Source: SZAS-79 sp964599095 | GTDB taxonomy: Bacteria > Pseudomonadota > Gammaproteobacteria > Burkholderiales > SG8-39 | Reading direction: 5' to 3' | DNA: 64,000 bases | Assembly (NCBI GenBank): GCA_964599095.1 | Contig: CAZREB010000004.1 | Location: forward strand, 124,001 to 188,000 | The notes under the pieces: generated by a model | What the model was told of the DNA's origin: nothing | Databases searched by the model: none | The model's input: only the letters and a program-made list of their open reading frames with translations | Program-made: the position numbers and the translations under genes | Part shown: piece by piece, positions 1 through 7,047 of the stretch | Layout: the number at the start of each line of letters is the position of its first letter | Numbering within the stretch: the first letter of the stretch is position 1

Positions 1-129
1 GCTGCACTTGACGCTGTGGATGCCCTCGCCGAGAACCACCTCGATGAACTCGGCGCGCTTGTTGAGCACCGTCACGTCCATCGTCTTGCCGGTATCGGTG
101 ATGCGGACCTTGATCTTCTCGACAGCCAT
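1..129 (-). CDS. Small conserved hypothetical protein, C-terminus cut by window edge
   Basis: Only the first 43 codons are in the window; the gene runs off the left edge. The protein begins MAVEKIKVRITDTGK and looks like a short, soluble, beta-rich domain without a signal peptide. A good ribosome binding site (GGAGG, 7 nt before the ATG) supports the start. It begins 22 nt downstream of the parvulin gene on the same strand, so the two are probably cotranscribed. I do not recognise the family and assign no function. Confidence 0.6.
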   Translation of the reverse strand, partial: MAVEKIKVRITDTGKTMDVTVLNKRAEFIEVVLGEGIHSVKCS

Positions 130-151
130 CGCGAACCTCCGGTTTTCCGGG

Positions 152-997
152 TTACTCGATTTTCGCTCTTGACCGCAGCTCGGCGACATGGGCGGCAATC
201 CGTTGCTGCTGTATCGCGCCCGCGATATTGTTCCTGACGTTTGCAAGCGGCGGAAACTGCGTCGCCCGGACGTCATCCAGCTGGATCACATGGAACCCGA
301 AGCGGGTCTTCACCGGCGTCTCGGTGTATTTGCCCTTCGACAGCTTGACCATCGCGGCGGCGAAATCCTTGTCGATCCCGCCGCCCGGCGACAGCCAGTC
401 GAGGTCGCCGCCCCTGGCCTTGGTGCCGTCGTCCTTGGAGAGCTTGCGGGCCAGGTCGTCGAACTTCACGCCCTTCTTCAGCTCGGCGATCACGCTCCTG
501 GCCTCGTCCTCGGTGGCCACGAGGATATGGCGGGCCTTGTATTCGCGGTCGCCCCTCTCTGCCTTGACGCGCTCGTATTCCTTCTGGATCTCGGCGTCGG
601 TGACCGGGTGCGAGCGGATGTATTCGCGCAGGTACGCCTGCACGATCAGCGTCTGGCGCCCCATCTCGAGTTCGTTCTGGATTTCGGGCTTCTTGGTCAG
701 GCCGCTCTTGATCGCCTCCTGCGCGACGATCTCGCGATTGACCAGTTCGTCGCGGATGGCGGTGCGCAGCTGAGGGCTGTCTTGCTGGCCCTGCTGGGCG
801 CGCTCCTGGAACAGCAGCTCGCCGCGGGCCTGCGGGATCGTGACGCCGTTGACCGTGGCGACCGGGCCGGCGGGTGCAAGAGCGGCGGGAATCGGCGGGG
901 CCGGCTTGGCCGGCGCCTGTGCACGCGCCGGCAGGGTGGCGACCAATGCCGCAGCCGCGGCAGCGGCGAGCATCGAGCGGGTCGTTCGGGTGTTCAT
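152..997 (-). CDS. Peptidylprolyl isomerase, parvulin type, exported
   Basis: A parvulin-type prolyl cis-trans isomerase of 281 residues, expected to assist folding of exported proteins in the periplasm. The N-terminus has a Sec signal (basic NTRTTR, Ala-rich core, likely cut after ARA near residue 26). A helical SurA-like N-domain follows, and then the rotamase domain from about residue 145 (YKARHILV, GGDLDWLSPG, TRFGFHVIQLDD). The ATG at 997 is preferred over one 12 nt upstream because AGGAAG sits 5 nt before it. The gene lies directly downstream of yciB and bolA, a block common in betaproteobacteria. It is similar to PrsA/SurA-like PpiC proteins; its clients are unknown. Confidence 0.9.
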   Translation of the reverse strand: MNTRTTRSMLAAAAAAALVATLPARAQAPAKPAPPIPAALAPAGPVATVNGVTIPQARGELLFQERAQQGQQDSPQLRTAIRDELVNREIVAQEAIKSGLTKKPEIQNELEMGRQTLIVQAYLREYIRSHPVTDAEIQKEYERVKAERGDREYKARHILVATEDEARSVIAELKKGVKFDDLARKLSKDDGTKARGGDLDWLSPGGGIDKDFAAAMVKLSKGKYTETPVKTRFGFHVIQLDDVRATQFPPLANVRNNIAGAIQQQRIAAHVAELRSRAKIE

Positions 998-1015
998 CGG
1001 CTTCCTCATTCAATG

Positions 1016-1306
1016 TCAGGCATTTCGCGCGGCCGGCGGGCGGGCCTCGGCGGGCGAGCGCGCGTCGATCTGCAGCGCGTGGATCGGGTTGTTCATCAGG
1101 TCGCCGAGCGCAGCGTACACCAAGCGGTGGCGCGCCACCGTGGGCTTGCCCTCGAACGAGCGCGACACGATGGCCACGCGCCAGTGGGTGTTTCCGCCCG
1201 GCTGTGCGCCCGCGTGCCCGGCATGCGCCGCGCTGTCGTCGGTGATCTCGAGCGACTCGGGCTCGAGCGCGCCGAGCCGCTCGCGCAGGACCGGCTCGAG
1301 GCTCAA
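1016..1306 (-). CDS. bolA: BolA family protein
   Basis: A BolA/IbaG-like protein of 96 residues. The family works with monothiol glutaredoxins in iron-sulfur cluster handling and affects cell shape under stress. The BolA core is visible: HWRVAIVSRSFEGKP, then RHRLVYAALGDLM and the C-terminal IHALQIDARSP helix. The start is TTG and overlaps the yciB stop (TTGA), which indicates translational coupling. The stop lies 18 nt before the parvulin start. A conserved His (RHRLVY) that can serve as a cluster ligand is present. The family call is firm; the exact subfamily is not. Confidence 0.9.
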   Translation of the reverse strand: MSLEPVLRERLGALEPESLEITDDSAAHAGHAGAQPGGNTHWRVAIVSRSFEGKPTVARHRLVYAALGDLMNNPIHALQIDARSPAEARPPAARNA

Positions 1307-1869
1307 GGCTTCTTGCCCTCGGAGCCGTCTTCCACAGCCGCCTCATCGGGCGCGAAGCGCGCGAGGTAGAGCGCCTGGCCGATCACGAAGGCGAACATCA
1401 GGCCCATGCCGCCGAACAGCTTGAAGTTGACCCAGGTGCTTTCCGAGTAGTTGTAGGCAACGTAGAGGTTCGCCACGCCCATGCACGCAAAGAAGCCGAC
1501 CCAGCTCCACAGCAGCCGCACCCAGGCCGGTTCCGGCAGGTGCATCTGCTTGCCCATCATCGAGCGCACCAGGTTCTTCGAGAAGGCAATCTGAGACACT
1601 GCGAGCGCGCCGGCGAAGATCCAGTAAAGCACGGTCGGCTTCCACTGGATGAAGGTCTTGTCCTGCAGCACGAGCGTCGCGGTGCCGAACACTGCGATCA
1701 CGCCGAAGCTGACCCAGAGCATCGGCTCGACCTTGCGATGCCGGATCCAGACCCAGGCGATCTGGCCGAGCGTGGCGGCCATCGCGACGGCCGTCGCCAC
1801 GTAGATGTCGGCGAGCTTGAACGCGACGAAAAAGAGGATGACCGGGAAGAGGTCGAAGAGGAACTTCAT
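1303..1869 (-). CDS. yciB: Septation protein A / inner membrane protein YciB
   Basis: A polytopic inner-membrane protein of 188 residues from the YciB (IspZ, septation protein A) family, involved in envelope synthesis and division. About five hydrophobic helices are visible, starting with FLFDLFPVILFFVAFKLADIY and including the family motif KPTVLYWIFAGAL. The protein has the normal family length. Its last codons overlap bolA by 4 nt. A TAAAAT hexamer lies 9 nt upstream of the ATG and no Shine-Dalgarno is seen, so the transcript leader could be very short. The -35 is weak, so the promoter is tentative. Confidence 0.93.
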   Translation of the reverse strand: MKFLFDLFPVILFFVAFKLADIYVATAVAMAATLGQIAWVWIRHRKVEPMLWVSFGVIAVFGTATLVLQDKTFIQWKPTVLYWIFAGALAVSQIAFSKNLVRSMMGKQMHLPEPAWVRLLWSWVGFFACMGVANLYVAYNYSESTWVNFKLFGGMGLMFAFVIGQALYLARFAPDEAAVEDGSEGKKP

Positions 1870-2022
1870 GAATGAGTCATTTTACCATCCGGGGGCCGGC
1901 CGCCGTCGGCCCCGCCGCAAGCGCGTTGTTTCCGGGTTGCGCAAAGCCGCGCCTGGAGCGAGCCTTGTTGAGACCGCAGGCACGGGAAGCAAGTTCCAAT
2001 GCCGGCGGCACGCCGCGGATCG

Positions 2023-3558
2023 TCAGGACGAGCAGCTGACCGAGATCCCGCCCGCCCATTCCGGCGGGTGGCCGGCGTAGCGCTCCATGCCGACCTTCTC
2101 GCTGAACGGGTCCTCGAGAAGCGCGCGCAATTCCTCGATTGCCGAGAAGTCGCGCCGGTCGCGCGCAAGCGCGATCGCCTCTTCGGCCATCCAGTTGCGC
2201 AGCACGTAGGCCGGGTTCACCAGGTCCATGCGGTCGCGCCGCTCGGCGTCGACCGAGCCTTCGCGCGCGAGCCTCGCGCGATAGCGCGCGGCCCAGGCGT
2301 CGAAGCCCTCGCGCTCGACGAACTGGTCGCGCATCTTTTCGTTGCGCGCATCCGGGGCGGAATCGAACAGGGCCAGGCTGCGGAAGAAGATCGTGTAGTC
2401 GGTGCGGCTCGCCTGCATGAGGCCGAGGAGGTCCTCGAGCAGCTTCGCATCGCCTTCCTCGGCGGTGCGCAGGCCGAGCTTGCCCCGCATCTGCGTGGCA
2501 TACGCGGTGTCGAACGTCGGTTCGAATCTTTGCAGCGCGGCCTCCGCCTCGTCCATGTCCAGCAGCGGCAGCAGCGCCTGGCCCAGGCAGTACAGGTTCC
2601 AGTGCGCGATGCCCGGCTGCCGGTTGTAGGCATAGCGCCCGTGGTCGTCCGAGTGGTTGCAGACGTGGTTCCAGTCGAAGCCGTCGAGAAAGCCGTAGGG
2701 GCCGTAATCGATCGTCAGGCCGAGGATCGACATGTTGTCGGTGTTCATGACGCCGTGGCAGAAGCCCACCGACTGCCAGCGCGCGACCAGTTCGGCGGTG
2801 CGGTGCACGACCTCGGCGAGCAGCGCGAGGTAGGGCTTTTCGGCCGTCAGCAGCTCGGGGAAATGCTCGCGCAGCACGTAGTCGGCGAGGATGCGGACCT
2901 GGTCGTATTGCTTGCGATGGTAGAAGACCTCGAAGGAACCGAAGCGCACATGGGAGGGCGCCATGCGCGTGAGGACGGCGGAGGTTTCGGTCGTCTCGCG
3001 GACGACCGGCGCATCGCTGCCGGTGATCGCGAGCGCGCGCGTGGTCGGGATGCCCAGGCCGTGCATCGCCTCGGAACAAAGGTACTCGCGGATCGTCGAG
3101 CGCAGCACCGCGCGGCCGTCCCCCATGCGCGAGTACGGCGTGCGCCCGGCGCCCTTGACCTGCAGGTCCCAGCGCCGCTCGTCCGGGCCGATCGCCTCGC
3201 CCAGCAGGATCGCGCGGCCGTCGCCCAGTTGCGGGACGTAGACGCCGAACTGGTGGCCGGCATAGACGGCCGCGAGCGGGTCCGCGCCCTGCGGGACCCG
3301 GTTGCCGCAGAACACCTCGACGCATTCGGCGGTGCCCGCATACGCCGGGTCCAGGCCGACGAGCGCCGCCGCGGACGGATTGAAGGCGACCAGGTACGGG
3401 TCGGGCAAGGGCGTGGGCTGCAGGCGGGTGAAGAACTCACCCGGCAGGCGCGAATAGGTGTTGTTGAAGCGCAGGCGCCGGCCGCAGTAGGGCGGCGCTG
3501 CGCTCGACGGACCGGTGGCGCCTGCGGCGAGCTCCCGCGCCGGCGACGAAGCCCTCAA
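2023..3558 (-). CDS. selO: Protein adenylyltransferase SelO (YdiU)
   Basis: A pseudokinase-fold enzyme of the SelO/YdiU family, which transfers AMP from ATP to Ser/Thr/Tyr of redox proteins. It has 511 residues, as usual for the family. Family signatures include FNNTYSRLP near the N-terminus, DLQVKGAGRTPYSR with the ATP-binding Lys, the catalytic MNTDNMSI and IDYGPYGF segments, and the terminal SCSS, where Cys replaces the selenocysteine of eukaryotic SelO. I place the start at the TTG at 3558: it overlaps the upstream stop as TTGA, is preceded by AAGGGGAG, and gives a standard N-terminus. The frame stays open further upstream, but that part overlaps the upstream gene and does not resemble SelO. 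Confidence 0.93.
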   Translation of the reverse strand: MRASSPARELAAGATGPSSAAPPYCGRRLRFNNTYSRLPGEFFTRLQPTPLPDPYLVAFNPSAAALVGLDPAYAGTAECVEVFCGNRVPQGADPLAAVYAGHQFGVYVPQLGDGRAILLGEAIGPDERRWDLQVKGAGRTPYSRMGDGRAVLRSTIREYLCSEAMHGLGIPTTRALAITGSDAPVVRETTETSAVLTRMAPSHVRFGSFEVFYHRKQYDQVRILADYVLREHFPELLTAEKPYLALLAEVVHRTAELVARWQSVGFCHGVMNTDNMSILGLTIDYGPYGFLDGFDWNHVCNHSDDHGRYAYNRQPGIAHWNLYCLGQALLPLLDMDEAEAALQRFEPTFDTAYATQMRGKLGLRTAEEGDAKLLEDLLGLMQASRTDYTIFFRSLALFDSAPDARNEKMRDQFVEREGFDAWAARYRARLAREGSVDAERRDRMDLVNPAYVLRNWMAEEAIALARDRRDFSAIEELRALLEDPFSEKVGMERYAGHPPEWAGGISVSCSS

Positions 3559-4169
3559 GCGCTCCCCTTCGAGCAGTCCCACAGGTTCGGCGTCACCGCA
3601 TTGTGGTAGCCGGAAATGAATTCGCGCGGCGTGCCGGTCGCGGCATCGAAGACGTGCCGGCGGACCGCGCCGATGTTCGCACCATAGACGTGGATGCTGA
3701 TCGAAGGGCGGTCCGCATAGGCGTTCGACACCACATGGATGTCGCCTATCGTCGGCGAGACCCGGTCGACTTCGCCCGGTTCGATGCGGTGCGTGCCGCT
3801 CGGCTTGAACGGCCGGCCGACGCTGACGCCGTTGTATTCCTCGCATAGCTCGGCGCCGCGCATCACGCCCACCAGCCCCCAGACCGTGTGGTCGTGGACC
3901 GGCGTCTTCTGGCCCGGGCCCCAGACAAAGCTGACGACACTGAAACGCTCAAGCGGATCGCAGTGCAGCAGGTACTGGCGATACGATTCGGCGGAGGGCG
4001 CGGCGAACTCGTCGGGCAGCCAGTCGTCGTGCGTGATCAGCCCCTTGAGGAGGGTTTCCCCCTCGTCCAGCATGCGGGCCTCGTCGCCGCCGTGGACCGA
4101 CACCAGGCGCGTCATGTCCTGGATGTAGCTGCGAAGACGTGCCGTATTGCGCGCGTTGCTTATTGGCAT
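3555..4169 (-). CDS. Cysteine dioxygenase-type cupin
   Basis: A thiol dioxygenase-like cupin of 204 residues. The family uses non-haem iron to oxidise cysteine or related thiols to sulfinates. The three-histidine iron site is visible: HDH at residues 92-94 within TPVHDHTVWGLVGV, and His145 in IGDIHVVSNA. The SIHVYG strand follows. The gene overlaps selO by 4 nt, so thiol oxidation and SelO-dependent redox signalling are probably coexpressed. The ATG at 4169 is preferred to one 147 nt upstream, because the extra N-terminus overlaps the amidase gene and has no family character. A promoter 7 nt upstream suggests a leaderless message. The substrate (cysteine or 3-mercaptopropionate) is not determined. 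Confidence 0.85.
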   Translation of the reverse strand: MPISNARNTARLRSYIQDMTRLVSVHGGDEARMLDEGETLLKGLITHDDWLPDEFAAPSAESYRQYLLHCDPLERFSVVSFVWGPGQKTPVHDHTVWGLVGVMRGAELCEEYNGVSVGRPFKPSGTHRIEPGEVDRVSPTIGDIHVVSNAYADRPSISIHVYGANIGAVRRHVFDAATGTPREFISGYHNAVTPNLWDCSKGSA

Positions 4170-4176
4170 AGGCCGG

Positions 4177-4206
4177 ATCCTACTGTGAGACGCGGGCTTG
4201 CCACAA
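4177..4206 (-). promoter_or_regulatory. Candidate sigma-70 promoter for the cupin-selO pair
   Basis: Reading leftward, TTGTGG (4206-4201), an 18-nt spacer and TAGGAT (4182-4177) resemble a sigma-70 promoter. The -10 ends 7 nt before the ATG at 4169, so transcription would begin at or next to the start codon. There is no Shine-Dalgarno in the interval. The call rests on sequence only. Confidence 0.4.
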
Positions 4207-4224
4207 GGCGAAAAATCGCCTGTC

Positions 4225-5652
4225 TCAGGCGTCAGCCGGATCGACAGGCAGCCGCGCGGCGATCCCGAACTCCCGCTCCAACAGGGCCCCCGCCGCAAGT
4301 ACGGCCGCGTCTCCATGCGTCGGCCCGATCACCTGCAGGCCGACCGGCAGGCCGTCTTTGGTGAACCCGCACGGGAGCGAGAGCGCCGGGCAGCCGGTCA
4401 GCGTCACCACGAAGGTGAGGAACATCCAGTCGATATAGCTCGTCAGTTGCTGGTCGCCGATCCGCGTCGGATAGGCCTGCTCGACCGGGTAGGGCGGGAC
4501 GGCGACCACCGGGCAGAGGAGCAGGTCGTATCCGGTAAAGAAAGCGGCCACGCGGTGGTAGAGCGCGGCACGTTCGCGCTCGGCGCGGATGATTTCATCG
4601 GCGGTCAGGTTGAGCCCCTTCTCGATGTTCCAGACGATCGAAGGGTTGATACGCGCCCGCTCGGTGGCGAGCAGATCCCCGCGCAGGGCCGCGAACAGCA
4701 GCCCGCGCTGGGTCTGGAAGGTATCGATCGCCGCGGAGAAATCCGGCGCCGCCTCCTCGACCGCAGTGCCGAGGCCGGCGAAGCGCGCTGCCGCCGCGCG
4801 GCAGATCGCCACGACCTCGGGATCGACGTTCGACAGCCCGAGATTGGCGGAAAACGCCACCCGGCGCGGCGGACGCGCCTGCCGTACCGCTTCGGTAAAC
4901 GGCACCCTGGGCGCGGGCATCGACAGCGGGTCGCGTGGGTGCGGCGTCGACTGCGCATCGAGCATCAGCGCGAGGTCGGGAACGTTGCGCGCCATCGGCC
5001 CTTCGACCCACAGCGAATCGAACGTGGGCAGCCCGGCGCCGCGCGGCACGCGGCCGGGCGAAGGGCGCAGGCCGACGATCGAGCAATAGCTGGCCGGGAT
5101 GCGCAGGCTGCCGCCGAGGTCGCTGCCCATCGCGAGCCACTGTGTCCCGGAGGCGAGCGCGGCCGCCGCGCCGCCGGAAGAGCCGCCGGCGGTCATCTTC
5201 AGGTTCCACGGGTTGCGCGTCGCGCCGAACACCGGGTTGAACGTGTTCGAGCCCGCGAACTCCGGCACGTTCGATTTCGCCATGAAGATCGCACCGCTCG
5301 CCTCGAGCGTGTCGACCGTGTAGTCGTTCGCAGGCGCGACCGACTTGGCGAAGATCGGCGAGCCATAGGTGGTCGGCTGTCCGCCTACGTCGTTGTAGTC
5401 CTTGGCGGCGATCGGCAGCCCGGCCAGCCAGCCGGGCGGCGGGTCCGCGGGCGGTGCCTGCCGCATGAACCTGCGCGCATTCTCGCGCGCGACGTCGAAG
5501 AAGCGGATCGGAAGCGCGTTCACTTTGCCGTCCACCGCTTCGATGCGCGCCACGGCTGCGTCGATCAGTTCGAGCGGCGAGACTTCCCGCCGGCGCAGGC
5601 GGGCGACTGCCTCGGTGGCGGTCAGCCGGGTCAGGTCTTCGTTTGCGGTCAT
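4225..5652 (-). CDS. Amidase (amidase signature family)
   Basis: An amidase-signature enzyme of 475 residues, likely hydrolysing an amide to acid and ammonia in the cytosol. The signature region GGSSGGAAAALASG, followed by GSDLGGSLRIPAS, carries the cis-Ser and nucleophilic Ser. The catalytic Lys lies in LPIAAKDYND. No signal peptide or GatB partner is present, so this is a stand-alone amidase and not the tRNA amidotransferase GatA. It starts 15 nt after the phosphonoacetate hydrolase stop on the same strand. The substrate is unknown. Confidence 0.9.
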   Translation of the reverse strand: MTANEDLTRLTATEAVARLRRREVSPLELIDAAVARIEAVDGKVNALPIRFFDVARENARRFMRQAPPADPPPGWLAGLPIAAKDYNDVGGQPTTYGSPIFAKSVAPANDYTVDTLEASGAIFMAKSNVPEFAGSNTFNPVFGATRNPWNLKMTAGGSSGGAAAALASGTQWLAMGSDLGGSLRIPASYCSIVGLRPSPGRVPRGAGLPTFDSLWVEGPMARNVPDLALMLDAQSTPHPRDPLSMPAPRVPFTEAVRQARPPRRVAFSANLGLSNVDPEVVAICRAAAARFAGLGTAVEEAAPDFSAAIDTFQTQRGLLFAALRGDLLATERARINPSIVWNIEKGLNLTADEIIRAERERAALYHRVAAFFTGYDLLLCPVVAVPPYPVEQAYPTRIGDQQLTSYIDWMFLTFVVTLTGCPALSLPCGFTKDGLPVGLQVIGPTHGDAAVLAAGALLEREFGIAARLPVDPADA

Positions 5653-5667
5653 CGTGAGGTTCGCGGG

Positions 5668-6909
5668 TCAGGCGCCGGAAGGTTGAAGATGATTCAACGC
5701 AATGTCCATGATGTCGAAATTGCGCAGGCGCGCCCTGCCCGGCAGGCCGGCGGTGCGGCGGTTGAACAGGAGCGGCACCGCCTGCTCCGAAAGGCCGCCG
5801 TGGGAGCGCAGCGGGGCGTCCAGGCCGGACAGGTCGTGGCGCGCCCGCGCGCTGCCGAGCACCACGTGCTTGTCAGAGACGACGACGATATCGCCCAGCC
5901 TCTCCGGCGGGAGTTCGAAGCGCGCGCAGGCTTCGGCGTTCGGGAGCGCGAGTTGCACGCCGCCGGTTCGGGACAGTTTCCCGATGACCCCGGGCAGGTC
6001 GGCGCCCGGCGGCAGGTACACCGTGGCAAACGAGCCCAGCGCACCGTGGTGTACCACGTAGGGATCGGTGATCGGCAGGATGACGCGTGCGACGCCCGCG
6101 CCCAGCCAGTCGTCCAGCAGGTCCTGCAGGTAGATCGCGTTCGGCCGGCCGTCGGCGCCGAACTTGTCGTTCATGCCGTGGTCGGCCGTCAGCGCGATGG
6201 TCGCCCCCGCGGCATCGAGCCGCTCGAGGTAGGGATCCATCATCGCGTAGAAGGCGTTTGCCGCCGGCGCGCCCGGCGGCGACTTGTGCTGCACGTAATC
6301 CGTCGTCGACAGGTACATCAGGTCCGGGCGGCGCGTCTGCATCAGCCTGACGCCCGCCGCGAACACGAATTCCGAAAGGTCGGCGCTGTAGACCGACGGC
6401 AGCGGCTTGCCGACCAGCTCGAGGACTTGCTCGATCCCGTTCGTCGCCAAGGTGCACTCATCGGCCTTCTCGGCGGAAAAGCAGGTGCCCGCGAGGTCCT
6501 TCCCGAGCAGGCTGCGCAGCTTGTCCTTGGCGGTGACCACTGCGACCCCGGCGCCTGCCGCAGCGAAAGCCGCAAGGATGGTTCCGGCCCGCAGGTACTT
6601 CGGGTCGTTCATCATCACTTCGGCACCCGCGTCGCGGTCGTAGAAGTAGTTGCCGCAGATGCCGTGCACCGAAGGCGGCACGCCGGTGACGATGGACAGG
6701 TTGTTCGGGTTGGTGAAGGACGGCACCACGCAGTCGGCCTCGAAGGCCGCGCCGGAGGCGATCATGCGCCCGAGAAATGGCGCCGCGCCTGCTTCGACGG
6801 CCCTGGTGATGTAGTCGTACTCGCAGCCGTCGACGCAGACCACGACGAGCGGCCGGTCCATCCACCGGTAGGAGCGGCCATTGACCGCGATCGGATCGGG
6901 TGTCGTCAT
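5668..6909 (-). CDS. phnA: Phosphonoacetate hydrolase
   Basis: An alkaline-phosphatase superfamily enzyme of 413 residues, closest to phosphonoacetate hydrolase, which cleaves the C-P bond of phosphonoacetate to acetate and phosphate using two zinc ions. Visible elements are the first metal Asp in VVVCVDGCEYDY, the nucleophilic Thr (residue 66) in VPSFTNPNNL, STTDYVQHK and TADHGMND with further Asp/His ligands, and SHGGLSEQ near the C-terminus. The spacing fits PhnA better than nucleotide pyrophosphatases. GGAG precedes the ATG. No phnW, phnY or phosphonate transporter gene is nearby, so it stands alone beside an amidase. Confidence 0.85.
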   Translation of the reverse strand: MTTPDPIAVNGRSYRWMDRPLVVVCVDGCEYDYITRAVEAGAAPFLGRMIASGAAFEADCVVPSFTNPNNLSIVTGVPPSVHGICGNYFYDRDAGAEVMMNDPKYLRAGTILAAFAAAGAGVAVVTAKDKLRSLLGKDLAGTCFSAEKADECTLATNGIEQVLELVGKPLPSVYSADLSEFVFAAGVRLMQTRRPDLMYLSTTDYVQHKSPPGAPAANAFYAMMDPYLERLDAAGATIALTADHGMNDKFGADGRPNAIYLQDLLDDWLGAGVARVILPITDPYVVHHGALGSFATVYLPPGADLPGVIGKLSRTGGVQLALPNAEACARFELPPERLGDIVVVSDKHVVLGSARARHDLSGLDAPLRSHGGLSEQAVPLLFNRRTAGLPGRARLRNFDIMDIALNHLQPSGA

Positions 6910-7047
6910 CTCTCACTCCAGGCGGCTTGGGCCGCCGCCTTGCGGGCCCGGCGCGGGCCCGTGGCGATGGCAGCATTTCGACGGGAGAGCCAATAAAGGC
7001 GAGGGTATTGGATAAAAAATGGCAGCATTGGGTGGGCCATGCCCGGC

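Noticed and set aside
4206..4221. Hairpin AGGCGA-AAAA-TCGCCT just after the amidase stop, considered as a terminator.
   Set aside because: The T run is in the loop, not after the stem, so it lacks the tail of a Rho-independent terminator.
4198..6996. A 932-codon open frame on the plus strand opposite the amidase and phosphonoacetate hydrolase genes.
   Set aside because: Its translation is Arg/Gly/Ala-rich without any domain, and it mirrors the codon structure of the real genes below it. Long antisense frames are expected at this GC content.
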